A DNA stretch of 46,220 bases from Lentisphaerota bacterium (GTDB taxonomy: Bacteria > Verrucomicrobiota > Kiritimatiellia > UBA8416 > JABMPJ01), in assembly GCA_013203785.1 (NCBI GenBank), contig JABMPJ010000089.1, positions 1-46,220 on the forward strand, written 5' to 3'. Positions 1-7,059 of this stretch are shown here, in pieces. A model generated the notes under the pieces. The model had not been told where the DNA came from. It saw only the letters and a list, made by a program, of their open reading frames with translations, and searched no databases. Both the position numbers and the translations under genes were made by a program. Position 1 is the stretch's first letter. Each line of letters begins with the position of its first letter.

Positions 1-81
1 CCGAATGAGATTACGTTCCGTCTTGGTCACGCGTCTGTAAGCCAATGTCTCCTCCATGTGTTCGTAGCACACGAAGAACAT
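1..81 (-). CDS. Partial ORF at window edge, possibly start of a transposase
   Basis: An open frame of 27 codons starts with ATG at 81 (second ATG at 57) and runs off the left edge of the window. The visible peptide contains YRRVTKTERNLIR, which loosely recalls the basic N-terminus of IS30-type transposases, but this is too short to identify. The main reason to suspect a mobile element is the context: the permease gene next to it loses its normal C-terminal sequence at about position 139, exactly where this unrelated sequence begins. The alternative is an ordinary deletion junction. Confidence 0.25.
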   Translation of the reverse strand, partial: MFFVCYEHMEETLAYRRVTKTERNLIR

Positions 82-124
82 AACTTACCGCGTGACCTTC
101 TTCATTCCTCAAGTGTTGCGCTGG

Positions 125-1225
125 CTACTCGCGCGCGGGCATGAAGGCACCCACAACCGAGGCAAACAGGTTGGCCCACAACGAATTGCCGCCCACCAAA
201 TCTCCCACCCAGGCCGCGGGAATCAATCCGCCGTCTGTGCTTTCAGGACTTCCCAACAGCAACCCCGCCACGATCACGCCGCCGAATAGTAGTGGCAGGA
301 TCTGCTTGGCGAATCCCCACGATGACGAGAACCACTCTCCCGTCTCGTTCTTGTTTATGCTGGTGATCGTGGAGAGCCCAATCACGCCTGCTGCAAATGG
401 GATCACGGGAACCTTGGGAAAGAGGAGCGCGAGGACGACTGCCGGAAGCCCCGCAAGAAGCATCTTCCACCATTTCATCTCAAACCAGATCACAAGGATC
501 ACAGCCAACGCCGCCGCGAAGAGCGATGTCACAACCCACTTGGCAGAGTAGATCGCATGCCACAGCCCCGTGTCGTGCATCGGCTTGCCCCAGTTGGCAA
601 AAATCAGAATCGCGACCATGGTGAAGAAGTAGACGGCGTTCTGCCACAGCGGACGCTTCACCTCCGCCTCCGGCATGGCCATCTGTGCAGCGGCCTTCTG
701 CTCCTCTTCCTTGCGAAAAATGAGATGCATCATCAGCCCGATGACCACGCTGAACACAATGGCACCGACAGCACGGGCAATCCCCAGCTTGACTCCAAGC
801 ACCCGGGCCGTCAGGGCAATGGCCAACACATTGATGGCCGGTCCGGCATACAGGAACGCGGTGGCCGGTCCCAGCCCGGCACCCATGCGATATATTCCCG
901 CGAAGAGCGGGAGGACCGTGCAGGAACATACGGCCAGAATCGTTCCCGATACCGAGGCAACACCATAGGCCAGGACCTTGTTGGCTTTCGTGCCCAAGTA
1001 CTTCATGACCGACGCCTGACTCACGAATACGGCGATGGCACCCGCGATGAAGAACGCAGGTATCAAGCAGAGCAGGACATGCTCTTGCGCATACCACTTG
1101 ACCAGGTGCAACGACTCAAGAATCGCTCCGTCGAACCGGGCCTTGCCAATAGGCAGGTAGAAACACGCCAGAAACGCACCCACGATCCATGCAAGCTTCT
1201 TCCACTCGTCCTTCCAATCAACCAT
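125..1225 (-). CDS. ArsP/DUF318-type permease, C-terminus truncated
   Basis: Integral inner-membrane permease of the PF03773 (ArsP_1/DUF318) family, associated with export of metalloids, organoarsenicals or metals. Hydrophobic segments fill the protein. The family signature CSCTVLPLFAG is at residues 100-110, with Cys100 and Cys102, followed by the conserved YAGPAINV stretch. A charged cytoplasmic loop (RKEEEQKAAAQ) lies near the middle. The frame is open for 366 residues, but family members continue after the GAFM motif with a further conserved membrane region of several tens of residues. Here GAFM is followed by PARE and a stop, so the end is foreign and the last helices are missing. Export activity is therefore doubtful. 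The gene follows arsR in the same orientation and has its own copy of the arsR operator 20-41 bases upstream of the start. Confidence 0.8.
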   Translation of the reverse strand: MVDWKDEWKKLAWIVGAFLACFYLPIGKARFDGAILESLHLVKWYAQEHVLLCLIPAFFIAGAIAVFVSQASVMKYLGTKANKVLAYGVASVSGTILAVCSCTVLPLFAGIYRMGAGLGPATAFLYAGPAINVLAIALTARVLGVKLGIARAVGAIVFSVVIGLMMHLIFRKEEEQKAAAQMAMPEAEVKRPLWQNAVYFFTMVAILIFANWGKPMHDTGLWHAIYSAKWVVTSLFAAALAVILVIWFEMKWWKMLLAGLPAVVLALLFPKVPVIPFAAGVIGLSTITSINKNETGEWFSSSWGFAKQILPLLFGGVIVAGLLLGSPESTDGGLIPAAWVGDLVGGNSLWANLFASVVGAFMPARE

Positions 1226-1244
1226 AGCTTCTCCGTCCTGACAC

Positions 1245-1266
1245 TTGGCTATATCACCAACTGTTC
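1245..1266. promoter_or_regulatory. Probable ArsR operator upstream of the permease
   Basis: The dyad TTGG-N8-CCAA followed by CTGTTC lies just upstream of the permease start. The same arrangement, with identical 8-base spacing and a near-identical flank (TTGTTC), occurs upstream of the arsR gene at 1615-1636. Two copies in front of the two genes of an ArsR/permease unit strongly suggest the repressor binding site. Assignment to this ArsR protein is an inference. Confidence 0.6.
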
Positions 1267-1285
1267 GTTAAAAAAGAGAGGGCGA

Positions 1286-1585
1286 TCAGTGCCCCCGTTC
1301 CCTCAATGCTTTGTCAACGCACTCTACAAAACCGAGTGTGCACGGGAGTTTGAGCGAGTAGTAAACCTGCTTTCCTCGCTTGTCGGCTTCTACCAGCCCC
1401 ACCGCACGGAGGACGGTCAAATGCTTGGAGACCGTCGACATGTCCGATCCGACAACCTCCTGCAGCTCACACACGCACCGCTCCCCCTTGCCGAGAGCGA
1501 TCACCATGGCCAAACGTGCGGCATGCCCCAGAGCCTTGAAAATATCCGCCCTCGCGCTCATGCTTATGTCGTGCTCGACTGTCAT
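1286..1585 (-). CDS. ArsR/SmtB-family metal(loid)-responsive repressor
   Basis: Small winged-helix repressor of 99 residues, the usual size. It carries the metalloid-sensing CVCEL motif (Cys37, Cys39) at the start of the recognition region, then SDMSTVSKHLTVLRAVGLV as the helix-turn-helix and GKQVYYSL as the beta-wing. In family members with this Cys pair, binding of As(III) or a related soft metal releases the protein from DNA. Extra cysteines at 82 and 89 could complete a metal site. An internal ATG at residue 9 is an alternative start. The gene precedes the permease, and matching TTGG-N8-CCAA sites lie in front of both, so autoregulation and control of the permease are likely. Confidence 0.9.
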   Translation of the reverse strand: MTVEHDISMSARADIFKALGHAARLAMVIALGKGERCVCELQEVVGSDMSTVSKHLTVLRAVGLVEADKRGKQVYYSLKLPCTLGFVECVDKALRERGH

Positions 1586-1614
1586 GATACCTACGCTATA
1601 TGAATATTGGTCAT

Positions 1615-1636
1615 TTGGTCAAGTAGCCAATTGTTC
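1615..1636. promoter_or_regulatory. Probable ArsR operator upstream of arsR
   Basis: TTGG-N8-CCAA followed by TTGTTC, 30-51 bases upstream of the arsR start. It matches the site at 1245-1266 in core, spacing and flank. A further TTGG at 1607-1610 may extend it. The position fits an autoregulatory operator. Confidence 0.6.
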
Positions 1637-1693
1637 TATGTGATTCCGGTGGAGGAGGAAACAGGGAGGAGTGCGAGCATGGTCGTCGCAGCG
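1636..1693 (-). pseudogene. Scrap of a czcA/cusA-type RND pump gene
   Basis: In the minus frame ending with a stop at 1636 the translation reads AATTMLALLPVSSSTGIT. This matches the conserved TTATTILALLPVLTSTGR segment near the C-terminus of CzcA/CusA pumps; the intact pump later in this window has that segment at about 11140-11190. The match covers only about 18 codons, so this is a remnant, not a gene. It lies between arsR and the beta-barrel gene and shows that an RND pump gene once lay here or was recombined here. Confidence 0.45.
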
Positions 1694-1699
1694 CTATAG

Positions 1700-2557
1700 C
1701 TAGAAGAGATACCTGAAACCGACCAGACCGCCAATCTCTTGTTCCAGTTGGGGTCCGTTCTGCTCCTGGTTGACGGGGATCTGAATGAGGGCCTCCAGCA
1801 TAAATGACTGGCGGGCAAACCTTATACCCGGTGAGACAGAGAGCACCTTTCCGCCAGTATTGGCGACATCGCTACCGACCCGCTGATCACGCAGCGTATC
1901 AATATAGGTCACTTCAAGGACCGGCCATAGCGAGAGCGTTGCATTGCGGTCGAGCGTAAATTGATAGGACAAAGCCAGATTGGCGTTGAACACATCGCCG
2001 GGTCGGCCGTCACTCCCTCTGCGGTCGTCCACACCATTGAGAGTATATTCCAGGTTCAGATCAGCGCCCCAGGGCCCACGGCGACCGGTGACGAAAGTTC
2101 CTGCAATCACATCCCACGTGTCAGACCCGAAGTCGTCGTCCCCTGTCGGAACCTCCACCCCGATCGTGGGGGCCACGCCGATGATATAGTGGGGTCGATT
2201 GATTCGGATGAGCTTCCACTTGCTGATCAGGGCGAGATCGCCAAGGCCGGTGGCGTCAGTGGACCCGGTCATCATCTCCATCTCCCTGTGGAATGCAATC
2301 TGCCTGGCAATGATCGTTACATCGGGGCGCAGCCCGTACGCCAGGACAAAGGGCGCTGCGATCATATGCATCTCGCGCCCCATGCCGGTCGGGTCGTCAC
2401 CTCGTTCCATGAACCGCACCTGAGAACGGAAGATCCAGCGATCCAGTGGCGGCGTCAGCCCCACATCGGCGGTGATACCCCCACCGGAGGCCACGGAACC
2501 CAGTGTTGCAAGCAGCCCAAGCTGTAGCGCAATAGCGAGATATCGAGGTGTCTTCAT
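1700..2557 (-). CDS. Outer-membrane beta-barrel protein, transporter-like
   Basis: A protein of 285 residues with an N-terminal signal peptide (hydrophobic residues 8-22, cleavage near ASGG). The rest alternates polar and hydrophobic residues in short strands and ends in GFRYLF, with the terminal aromatic residue expected of an outer-membrane barrel. Phrases such as APTIGVEVPTGDDDFGSDTWD resemble the MetA/phenol-degradation-type transporter family (PF13557) often found near metal-efflux genes in MAGs. No substrate can be named. It lies 14 bases downstream of the HMA lipoprotein gene, so the two may be co-transcribed. Confidence 0.7.
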   Translation of the reverse strand: MKTPRYLAIALQLGLLATLGSVASGGGITADVGLTPPLDRWIFRSQVRFMERGDDPTGMGREMHMIAAPFVLAYGLRPDVTIIARQIAFHREMEMMTGSTDATGLGDLALISKWKLIRINRPHYIIGVAPTIGVEVPTGDDDFGSDTWDVIAGTFVTGRRGPWGADLNLEYTLNGVDDRRGSDGRPGDVFNANLALSYQFTLDRNATLSLWPVLEVTYIDTLRDQRVGSDVANTGGKVLSVSPGIRFARQSFMLEALIQIPVNQEQNGPQLEQEIGGLVGFRYLF

Positions 2558-2571
2558 CGTTTCCCCTTCGA

Positions 2572-2910
2572 TCAGTCGATGCGCTTCCCAAGCGAGAAGT
2601 TGGAGTCTTTCACCGCCTGCTCAACAGCAGCGTGACTGACCTCTTCATCGGGCGCGAGTGTGAGAACAATCGTCTTCTCCTTCCAGTTAGCCGCAGCATC
2701 GGCCACCCCGGGGATCTTCTTCAGGTTCTTCTCCACACCGCCATGACAGCCCGGACAGTCCATACCGTAGACCTCATACGTGATCGTGTCAGCGGTGTCC
2801 CCGGCTGATACAGTGGGCGGAGCCGTGGCGCAGCCGGTCAGCCCGGCCACTAAAAGGAACAGTACACATGCAGTAACACTTTTCATAATTTTGTATCCGT
2901 TGTGAGACAT
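2572..2910 (-). CDS. Lipoprotein with heavy-metal-associated (HMA) domain
   Basis: A 112-residue exported lipoprotein. The signal peptide ends in a lipobox, LTGC (Cys at residue 27), so the mature protein is probably membrane-anchored in the periplasm. Residues about 43-110 form one HMA fold with the metal-binding loop GMDCPGC; the two cysteines normally bind Cu(I), Hg(II) or similar soft metals. The loop differs from the common GMTCxxC only at one position. An alternative start is the Met at residue 9. It probably acts as a periplasmic metal carrier or sponge. The beta-barrel gene follows directly. Confidence 0.85.
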   Translation of the reverse strand: MSHNGYKIMKSVTACVLFLLVAGLTGCATAPPTVSAGDTADTITYEVYGMDCPGCHGGVEKNLKKIPGVADAAANWKEKTIVLTLAPDEEVSHAAVEQAVKDSNFSLGKRID

Positions 2911-2981
2911 GTTGAGTCACCTATCCGAGTGCGAGATCAACACGATAGCGCGACGCGCGCCCCACTGCAACGCCGCTCTGC

Positions 2982-3623
2982 TCAACCCGGACTGAAACCA
3001 TCGCTCCCCGTTCTCTTGTACAGCGCATAAATATACGGCCTGGGGTCACCGCCTGGATTGATATAGGTGTGATCAAACGCGGCCTTCAGCTCGAAAGCAT
3101 CACCCAGTCGTGACGACAGCTCCTCAACCGAGTAGCGATGCAGGTCCAGACCGGCGCATTTTGCTGCACCCTCTTTGGAGAATTCGGCGAACAGGGCGTA
3201 TCCGCCCCTTCTCAACGTGGATCTCAGATTTGTGAAATAGCCCTCAATATCTGCCTCGTCGATCAAGAAGTGCAGCACGGCCCGGTCAACCCATATATCG
3301 ACCGGTGGCAGATCGGATGGAAGGGATTGGGCGATGTCCTGGCACAGCCAGTGAACGGCGCTGCCCCGCACACCCAGTCGTTTCTTGAGCTTCTCTAATG
3401 CTGTACGGCTGATATCGTTCAGGACCAGCGGCACACCTTCGGACAGGAGTTCTTCGATGAGTACTGATGTGCCAGCACCTGGAAGAAACACAGTGGATGA
3501 CTGCCACCCTGGAACCGTGGCCATCAACGCCAACGTCGGCGCGGCCGACGCCTCATACCACCCTAACTGATCGTCTTCAGTGCCGGAGAAGATCTGATCC
3601 CAATGCCCCGCTCGTGATTTCAT
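2982..3623 (-). CDS. Class I SAM-dependent methyltransferase
   Basis: A 213-residue soluble methyltransferase. The N-terminus HWDQIFSGTEDDQLGWYE is typical of a methyltransferase group commonly carried on metal-resistance islands. The SAM-binding motif I is VFLPGAGTSVLIEELL (about residues 45-60), followed by an acidic LNDIS strand end (motif II) and DIWVDRAVLHFL. TPMT-like enzymes of this type methylate small soft nucleophiles such as thiols, selenium or tellurium compounds; the substrate here is unknown. It lies between the HMA lipoprotein and the CDF exporter, all on the minus strand. A second, broken copy lies at 5617-5960. Confidence 0.8.
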   Translation of the reverse strand: MKSRAGHWDQIFSGTEDDQLGWYEASAAPTLALMATVPGWQSSTVFLPGAGTSVLIEELLSEGVPLVLNDISRTALEKLKKRLGVRGSAVHWLCQDIAQSLPSDLPPVDIWVDRAVLHFLIDEADIEGYFTNLRSTLRRGGYALFAEFSKEGAAKCAGLDLHRYSVEELSSRLGDAFELKAAFDHTYINPGGDPRPYIYALYKRTGSDGFSPG

Positions 3624-3710
3624 TTAGACACGCTCCATTCTGTGGCCTCGCCGCACGACATGGACTATCGCTTCATCGGTACGGCCCACCCACGGCCGGT
3701 TCGCAACCGT

Positions 3711-4622
3711 CTATTCCCTCAGCCGCAACTCCAGTGTGGTCTCGGTGAAATGGAAACGGGCTTTTAGACCCGCCGCTAGTTCTTCCACGATCGCCGCAGC
3801 AGCACGCTGGCTCTTCTTATCGTCGCTCAGGACCACGTCCGAACTGAACGCGACGACATCTTCGGTGATGGACCAAATTCGGATGCGGTCGAGCGATGCA
3901 ATGTCAGGATACTCGGCGGACACAAATAGTTCGACATCGTCTGTATTGACATGTGAGGGGGCCACTTCCATTAGGATGCGGGTAGAATCGCGAAAGAGCC
4001 CCCAAGCCCACAGGAGAATCACGCCCGCGATTCCAATGCTGAGCAGCGGATCAATCCAGCGCCATCCGGTTCGCGCCATCACCAGCGCACCCACGATGAT
4101 CGCCACCGAAGAAAGGGTATCGGCCATCATATGCGCTACGGCACTCCGTACACTGATGTTCTTCCCATGTCCGTGAAGCAGGATAATGCTGAGGATATTG
4201 ACGACCAGACCGACGGCTGCCACCACGAGCATCTCACCCGTAAAGATCTCCACGGGATTGAGCAAACGCACAACACCTTCGTACGCAATATAGGCGGTCA
4301 CGGCAAAAAGGAAGATGGCGTTTGTGTAGGCCGCCAAGACCTCCGCCCGCAAGAGCCCGAAGGTGCGGTGATGGCACGCCGGCTGGCTAGCGAGGCGCAC
4401 CGCGAAAGCGCTGATGCCCAGCGCAAAGACATGGGTGAACATGTGCCCAGCATCACTGAGAAGCGCCAGGCTCCCCGTCAGCAGACCACCGACGATTTCT
4501 ATGGCCATGCCCACCACCGTAATCGCCAGCGAAGCCCACAACCGCTTCAAAGGAGTATTCCGGTGGTGGAGGAGATCTTCCATGCCGCCGCTGCCGTGTT
4601 CATGCGCCTGATGGCTTGTCAT
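3711..4622 (-). CDS. CDF-family metal cation exporter (CzcD-like) with altered metal site
   Basis: A 303-residue cation diffusion facilitator of the inner membrane, which in this family exchanges Zn, Cd or Co for protons. A His-rich N-terminus (HQAHEHG, LLHHRN) precedes six membrane segments, and a cytoplasmic C-terminal domain ends in TTLELRLRE. The TM5 metal motif HMMAD is intact. The TM2 motif, normally DAGHMxxD, reads DAGHMFTH (residues 57-64), so the usual Asp ligand is a His. This is one base away from the standard codon and could change selectivity or impair transport. A remnant of another copy's C-terminus lies near 5550-5590. Confidence 0.88.
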   Translation of the reverse strand: MTSHQAHEHGSGGMEDLLHHRNTPLKRLWASLAITVVGMAIEIVGGLLTGSLALLSDAGHMFTHVFALGISAFAVRLASQPACHHRTFGLLRAEVLAAYTNAIFLFAVTAYIAYEGVVRLLNPVEIFTGEMLVVAAVGLVVNILSIILLHGHGKNISVRSAVAHMMADTLSSVAIIVGALVMARTGWRWIDPLLSIGIAGVILLWAWGLFRDSTRILMEVAPSHVNTDDVELFVSAEYPDIASLDRIRIWSITEDVVAFSSDVVLSDDKKSQRAAAAIVEELAAGLKARFHFTETTLELRLRE

Positions 4623-4668
4623 CGCGTTTCCGGTCCTCCTGGGCTCATGTTGGGCCAGCCATTCGATG

Positions 4669-5151
4669 CTAAAGCGCCTTCATAACGGCCTGATACACTT
4701 CGACACCAATACGCAAATTGTGCTTACTCACCAGCAGTTCGACAAGACGCCGGGCGTCTTTGCTAGAGATCAGCTTCTTCCGAAAGGCACGCAGCAGAAC
4801 GCCTAGAGTTCCCAGCGGGCGGACGCCCTCAATCTCTGCCATCGTTCGAGTTACCCGCTCATCACACAACAAGAAGTCAGCTTTGCTTCGTATGGCCAAA
4901 GTGAGCGCGGCGTTGTCTGCGACACTCATGGCAGAAACGAATTGCCGAGGCGTCCTCACGACCTCAATCGTGCAGCCCGTAAGAAACGTCTCGATCGTCT
5001 CCTTTTCGACAGGGTCCATCCCGCGCACAATGAGTTCCCGGCACACAGCCTTCGGTATCCGGACATCCTTCCCCAATAGCGCATGAATAAGATCCAACTT
5101 CCGGACCTTGCCGAGAAAGATAATCGGACTGGCATCAGCAACAACGATCAT
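4669..5151 (-). CDS. PIN-domain toxin (DUF3368 type)
   Basis: A 160-residue PIN-domain protein, probably the ribonuclease toxin of a type II toxin-antitoxin pair. The first acidic residue is in VVADASPIIFL (Asp6), followed by an internal Glu in CRELIV, an Asp in SVADNAALTLA and the C-terminal LLCDERVTR motif. Together these make the usual Mg-binding cluster of DUF3368 proteins. The start overlaps the stop of the antitoxin gene by ATGA, so the pair is translationally coupled. The RNA target cannot be read from the sequence. Confidence 0.85.
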   Translation of the reverse strand: MIVVADASPIIFLGKVRKLDLIHALLGKDVRIPKAVCRELIVRGMDPVEKETIETFLTGCTIEVVRTPRQFVSAMSVADNAALTLAIRSKADFLLCDERVTRTMAEIEGVRPLGTLGVLLRAFRKKLISSKDARRLVELLVSKHNLRIGVEVYQAVMKAL

Positions 5152-5444
5152 GCTTCCAGATCCCTCGCAAGATCGTCCACGCCATAGTTGAGCTCAAGAT
5201 CCATATGTCGCATCTTGAGTATCATCTCGCGAAGCGATATCCCGGCGATCTCCGCTGCATGTGAAAGCGTGGCCTCACCATCGCGGTACGCCTGGCATGC
5301 CCGCTCAAACATGAGATCAGCCGTCCCACGCTGTAGTGCGCGCTTCAGAAATGTGGGCCGCTCTATGCCCAACTCCTTGGCCAGTCGCTCAAGTCTACCC
5401 ACTTCACTGCGCGGCAGTCGCATGGATATGGTCATCGTACTCAT
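5148..5444 (-). CDS. UPF0175-family antitoxin
   Basis: A 98-residue protein of the UPF0175 (PF03683) type. The N-terminal half is a ribbon-helix-helix-like segment (MTISMRLPRSEVGRLERLA), and the second half has the typical LSHAAEIAGISLREMILKM helix pair. Such proteins bind DNA and neutralise the adjacent DUF3368 PIN toxin. The ATG at 5444 is supported by the strong ribosome site AAGGAGGTG seven bases upstream. The last codons overlap the toxin start. Confidence 0.85.
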   Translation of the reverse strand: MSTMTISMRLPRSEVGRLERLAKELGIERPTFLKRALQRGTADLMFERACQAYRDGEATLSHAAEIAGISLREMILKMRHMDLELNYGVDDLARDLEA

Positions 5445-5501
5445 ATGTTTACACCTCCTTCATATGTAAACAGTATACCGTTTGAACGGCAAAAAGGCCA
5501 A
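5445..5501 (-). promoter_or_regulatory. Promoter, operator and ribosome site of the toxin-antitoxin operon
   Basis: On the minus strand, TTGGCC (5496-5501) and TATACT (5472-5477) form a sigma-70-like -35/-10 pair with an 18-base spacer. Between the -10 box and the antitoxin start lies an inverted repeat, GTTTAC...GTAAAC, enclosing the AAGGAGGTG ribosome site. CATATGT also occurs twice here. Binding of the antitoxin to this repeat would block both transcription start and translation, the usual autoregulation of such operons. Protein binding is inferred. Confidence 0.55.
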
Positions 5502-5544
5502 GAAGTATTCATGCCTTCACATTCCGCTGGTCTGTTCGACAGTC

Positions 5545-5592
5545 ACGGATCATCCGCAACTCCAGCGTTGTCTCTGCAAACTCGACACGATC
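5545..5592 (-). pseudogene. C-terminal scrap of a second CDF exporter gene
   Basis: The minus strand reads FAETTLELRM in one frame, matching the FTETTLELRLRE end of the CDF exporter at 3711. The DNA matches well over about 30 bases (for example GCAACTCCAG). No larger part of the gene survives. It directly precedes the methyltransferase remnant, so the segment is a rearranged, decayed duplicate of the exporter/methyltransferase neighbourhood, with the order of the two pieces changed. Confidence 0.5.
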
Positions 5593-5616
5593 TCACCCAT
5601 TGTCATCCTCTCCGTC

Positions 5617-5962
5617 TTTTGAAGTTCTTTTGTACAGCGCATAGATGTACGGTCTTGGTTCACCGCCCGGGTTGACATTAGGTGTGATCACACTTGGCCT
5701 TCAGCTCGAACGCATCACCCCGGCGTGATGACAACTCCTCAACCGAGTAGCGATGCAAATCCAGACCGGCGCATCTCGCCGTACCCTCTTTGGAAAACTC
5801 GGAGAACAGGCGTATCCGCCCCTTCTTAACGCGGATCTCAGATTTGTAAAATACCCTTCAATATCTTCCTCGTCGGTCAAGAAGTGAAGCACGGCCCGGT
5901 CAACCCATTTATCGACCGGTGGCAGATCGGATGGAAGGGGTTGGGCAATAGCCTGACAAAAC
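5617..5962 (-). pseudogene. Broken duplicate of the methyltransferase gene
   Basis: This stretch aligns along its whole length with 3010-3350 of the intact methyltransferase gene; by eye most bases are identical. It encodes the segment from QAIAQPLPSDLPPVDKWVDR to the C-terminus. A base is missing in the AACAGGCG region near 5810 and an extra base lies near 5690, so the frame breaks more than once. The N-terminal SAM-binding half is absent; the sequence switches abruptly at about 5962 to the end of the PilZ gene. It is a non-functional duplicate. Confidence 0.8.
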
Positions 5963-6322
5963 AAGAGACTGTCGGCGCTCAACCGCCTCATGCCACTCCA
6001 CGACCGTATGGCCCTGTGCATCTTCCAGCTTCACGCCAACAGAGCAGGCATCGGCACCATTGTGGTGGGCGGTGCATCGTTGCACGCTCCCCCTGTGTTT
6101 AAACTGCTCGACAGGGGCTGAGAGCTGAATATTAAGATCGAGAACAGCGTCAATTGGGATTGGGCAGTAAAGATCGAAACTTAGACTGTCAATTGAGACG
6201 TCTCCTGTTCGGCAGAAGAAGGTCCGCCCCTCGAGATCAGGATTATGCGATGCCCAAAGGATTGTAATAGCGACACATCCATTCTCTACATGCCGTGTCG
6301 TCGCCCGTCGTTCCGCCCTCAT
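5909..6322 (-). CDS. PilZ-domain protein, C-terminus replaced at a junction
   Basis: The start at 6322 has a strong GGAGGAGGAG site just upstream. The protein begins MRAERRATTRHVENGCVAI and has FCRTGDVSIDSLSFDLY about 35 residues later. This is the RxxxR ... D/NxSxxG-type layout of PilZ domains, although the usual Gly is replaced by Phe-Asp, so c-di-GMP binding is uncertain. After about residue 118 the frame enters the methyltransferase remnant out of frame, adding a foreign tail of about 20 residues (YCPTPSIRSATGR) before the stop at 5909. The core domain looks nearly complete. The frame is open further upstream to 6376, but only the 6322 start has a ribosome site. Confidence 0.55.
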   Translation of the reverse strand: MRAERRATTRHVENGCVAITILWASHNPDLEGRTFFCRTGDVSIDSLSFDLYCPIPIDAVLDLNIQLSAPVEQFKHRGSVQRCTAHHNGADACSVGVKLEDAQGHTVVEWHEAVERRQSLVLSGYCPTPSIRSATGR

Positions 6323-6383
6323 CGCTCCTCCTCCCTCATCCCATGATCGACACGCGCCAAAGCATCCTGGCGGCATTGGTTCG

Positions 6384-6776
6384 TCAATGATGCCCAGGGC
6401 CCATATGTTCTACTTCATCGAAATCAAATCCGTGAACGATATCTCTGCGGCCCTCCTGATGCATGGGCGAGTCCGTATCCCAGTAGTCACAGATGTCATC
6501 GCCATCCGTGTCAATATAGCCTGGTCCGTGCCAGACAGGATCGGCCTGTAACGCCAAGTCGCAGACATCGTCCCCATCACTGTCGATAAATTCGTGCCAG
6601 CGAGGATCATCCGTGCTGACGAAATGTGTCGCCTTCTCGACGTGATCATTTATCGCATTGCGGTTGTCATCTTGGAAATGCGGGTACAGCATGTCACTGT
6701 CTCCGTCATGATCACACCCCGCGACCAAGCCCACTACGACCATAGATATGAACAGTCCAATCACTCGCTCCTTCAT
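6384..6776 (-). CDS. Lipoprotein with DxDGDD calcium-type repeats
   Basis: A protein of 130 residues. The start at 6776 is supported by GGGAGGA six bases upstream. A short signal peptide ends in the lipobox LVAGC. The mature part is very acidic and has repeats of the form IDSDGDDVCD and IDTDGDDICD, which resemble the calcium-binding loops of thrombospondin type 3 repeats, each with a Cys. The end is rich in His and Asp (MGPGHH). It is probably an anchored periplasmic or surface protein that binds divalent metal. No enzyme motif is visible. Confidence 0.7.
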   Translation of the reverse strand: MKERVIGLFISMVVVGLVAGCDHDGDSDMLYPHFQDDNRNAINDHVEKATHFVSTDDPRWHEFIDSDGDDVCDLALQADPVWHGPGYIDTDGDDICDYWDTDSPMHQEGRRDIVHGFDFDEVEHMGPGHH

Positions 6777-6836
6777 CGCCAGTCCTCCCTTCAACGCCAT
6801 CTGAATCCATGTAGAATATGTGTCACTCTGAGTCAA

Positions 6837-7059
6837 ATCCCCGGTCCCTCTCTACCAGCCCAGTGGCTATACCGGCCAATCAGGTCATTTCGGCTGGATA
6901 AGAGGGTCACGATGACCCCGGCAGCTTATCTGTTGCATCATTCATGCCAATGCGCGTGAATCAGCATAGCACCATAGATGAGGGCTACAGGACCACAGCA
7001 GAGGGGACAGCTAACCAAGAACTGGTGACCAGCACCGGCCAGAAACTGGCGGATTCCTG
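6837..7059. other. Gap with a decayed coding fragment and a dispersed repeat
   Basis: No intact gene. On the minus strand, a frame ending with a stop at 6938 reads GHQFLVSCPLCCGPVALI and onward to HAHWHE without a convincing start, as if the N-terminus had been lost. The stretch 7020-7049 is a diverged copy of 20918-20946: both contain AACTGGTGACC and CAGAAACTGG at nearly the same spacing. The function of the repeat is unknown. Confidence 0.35.
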
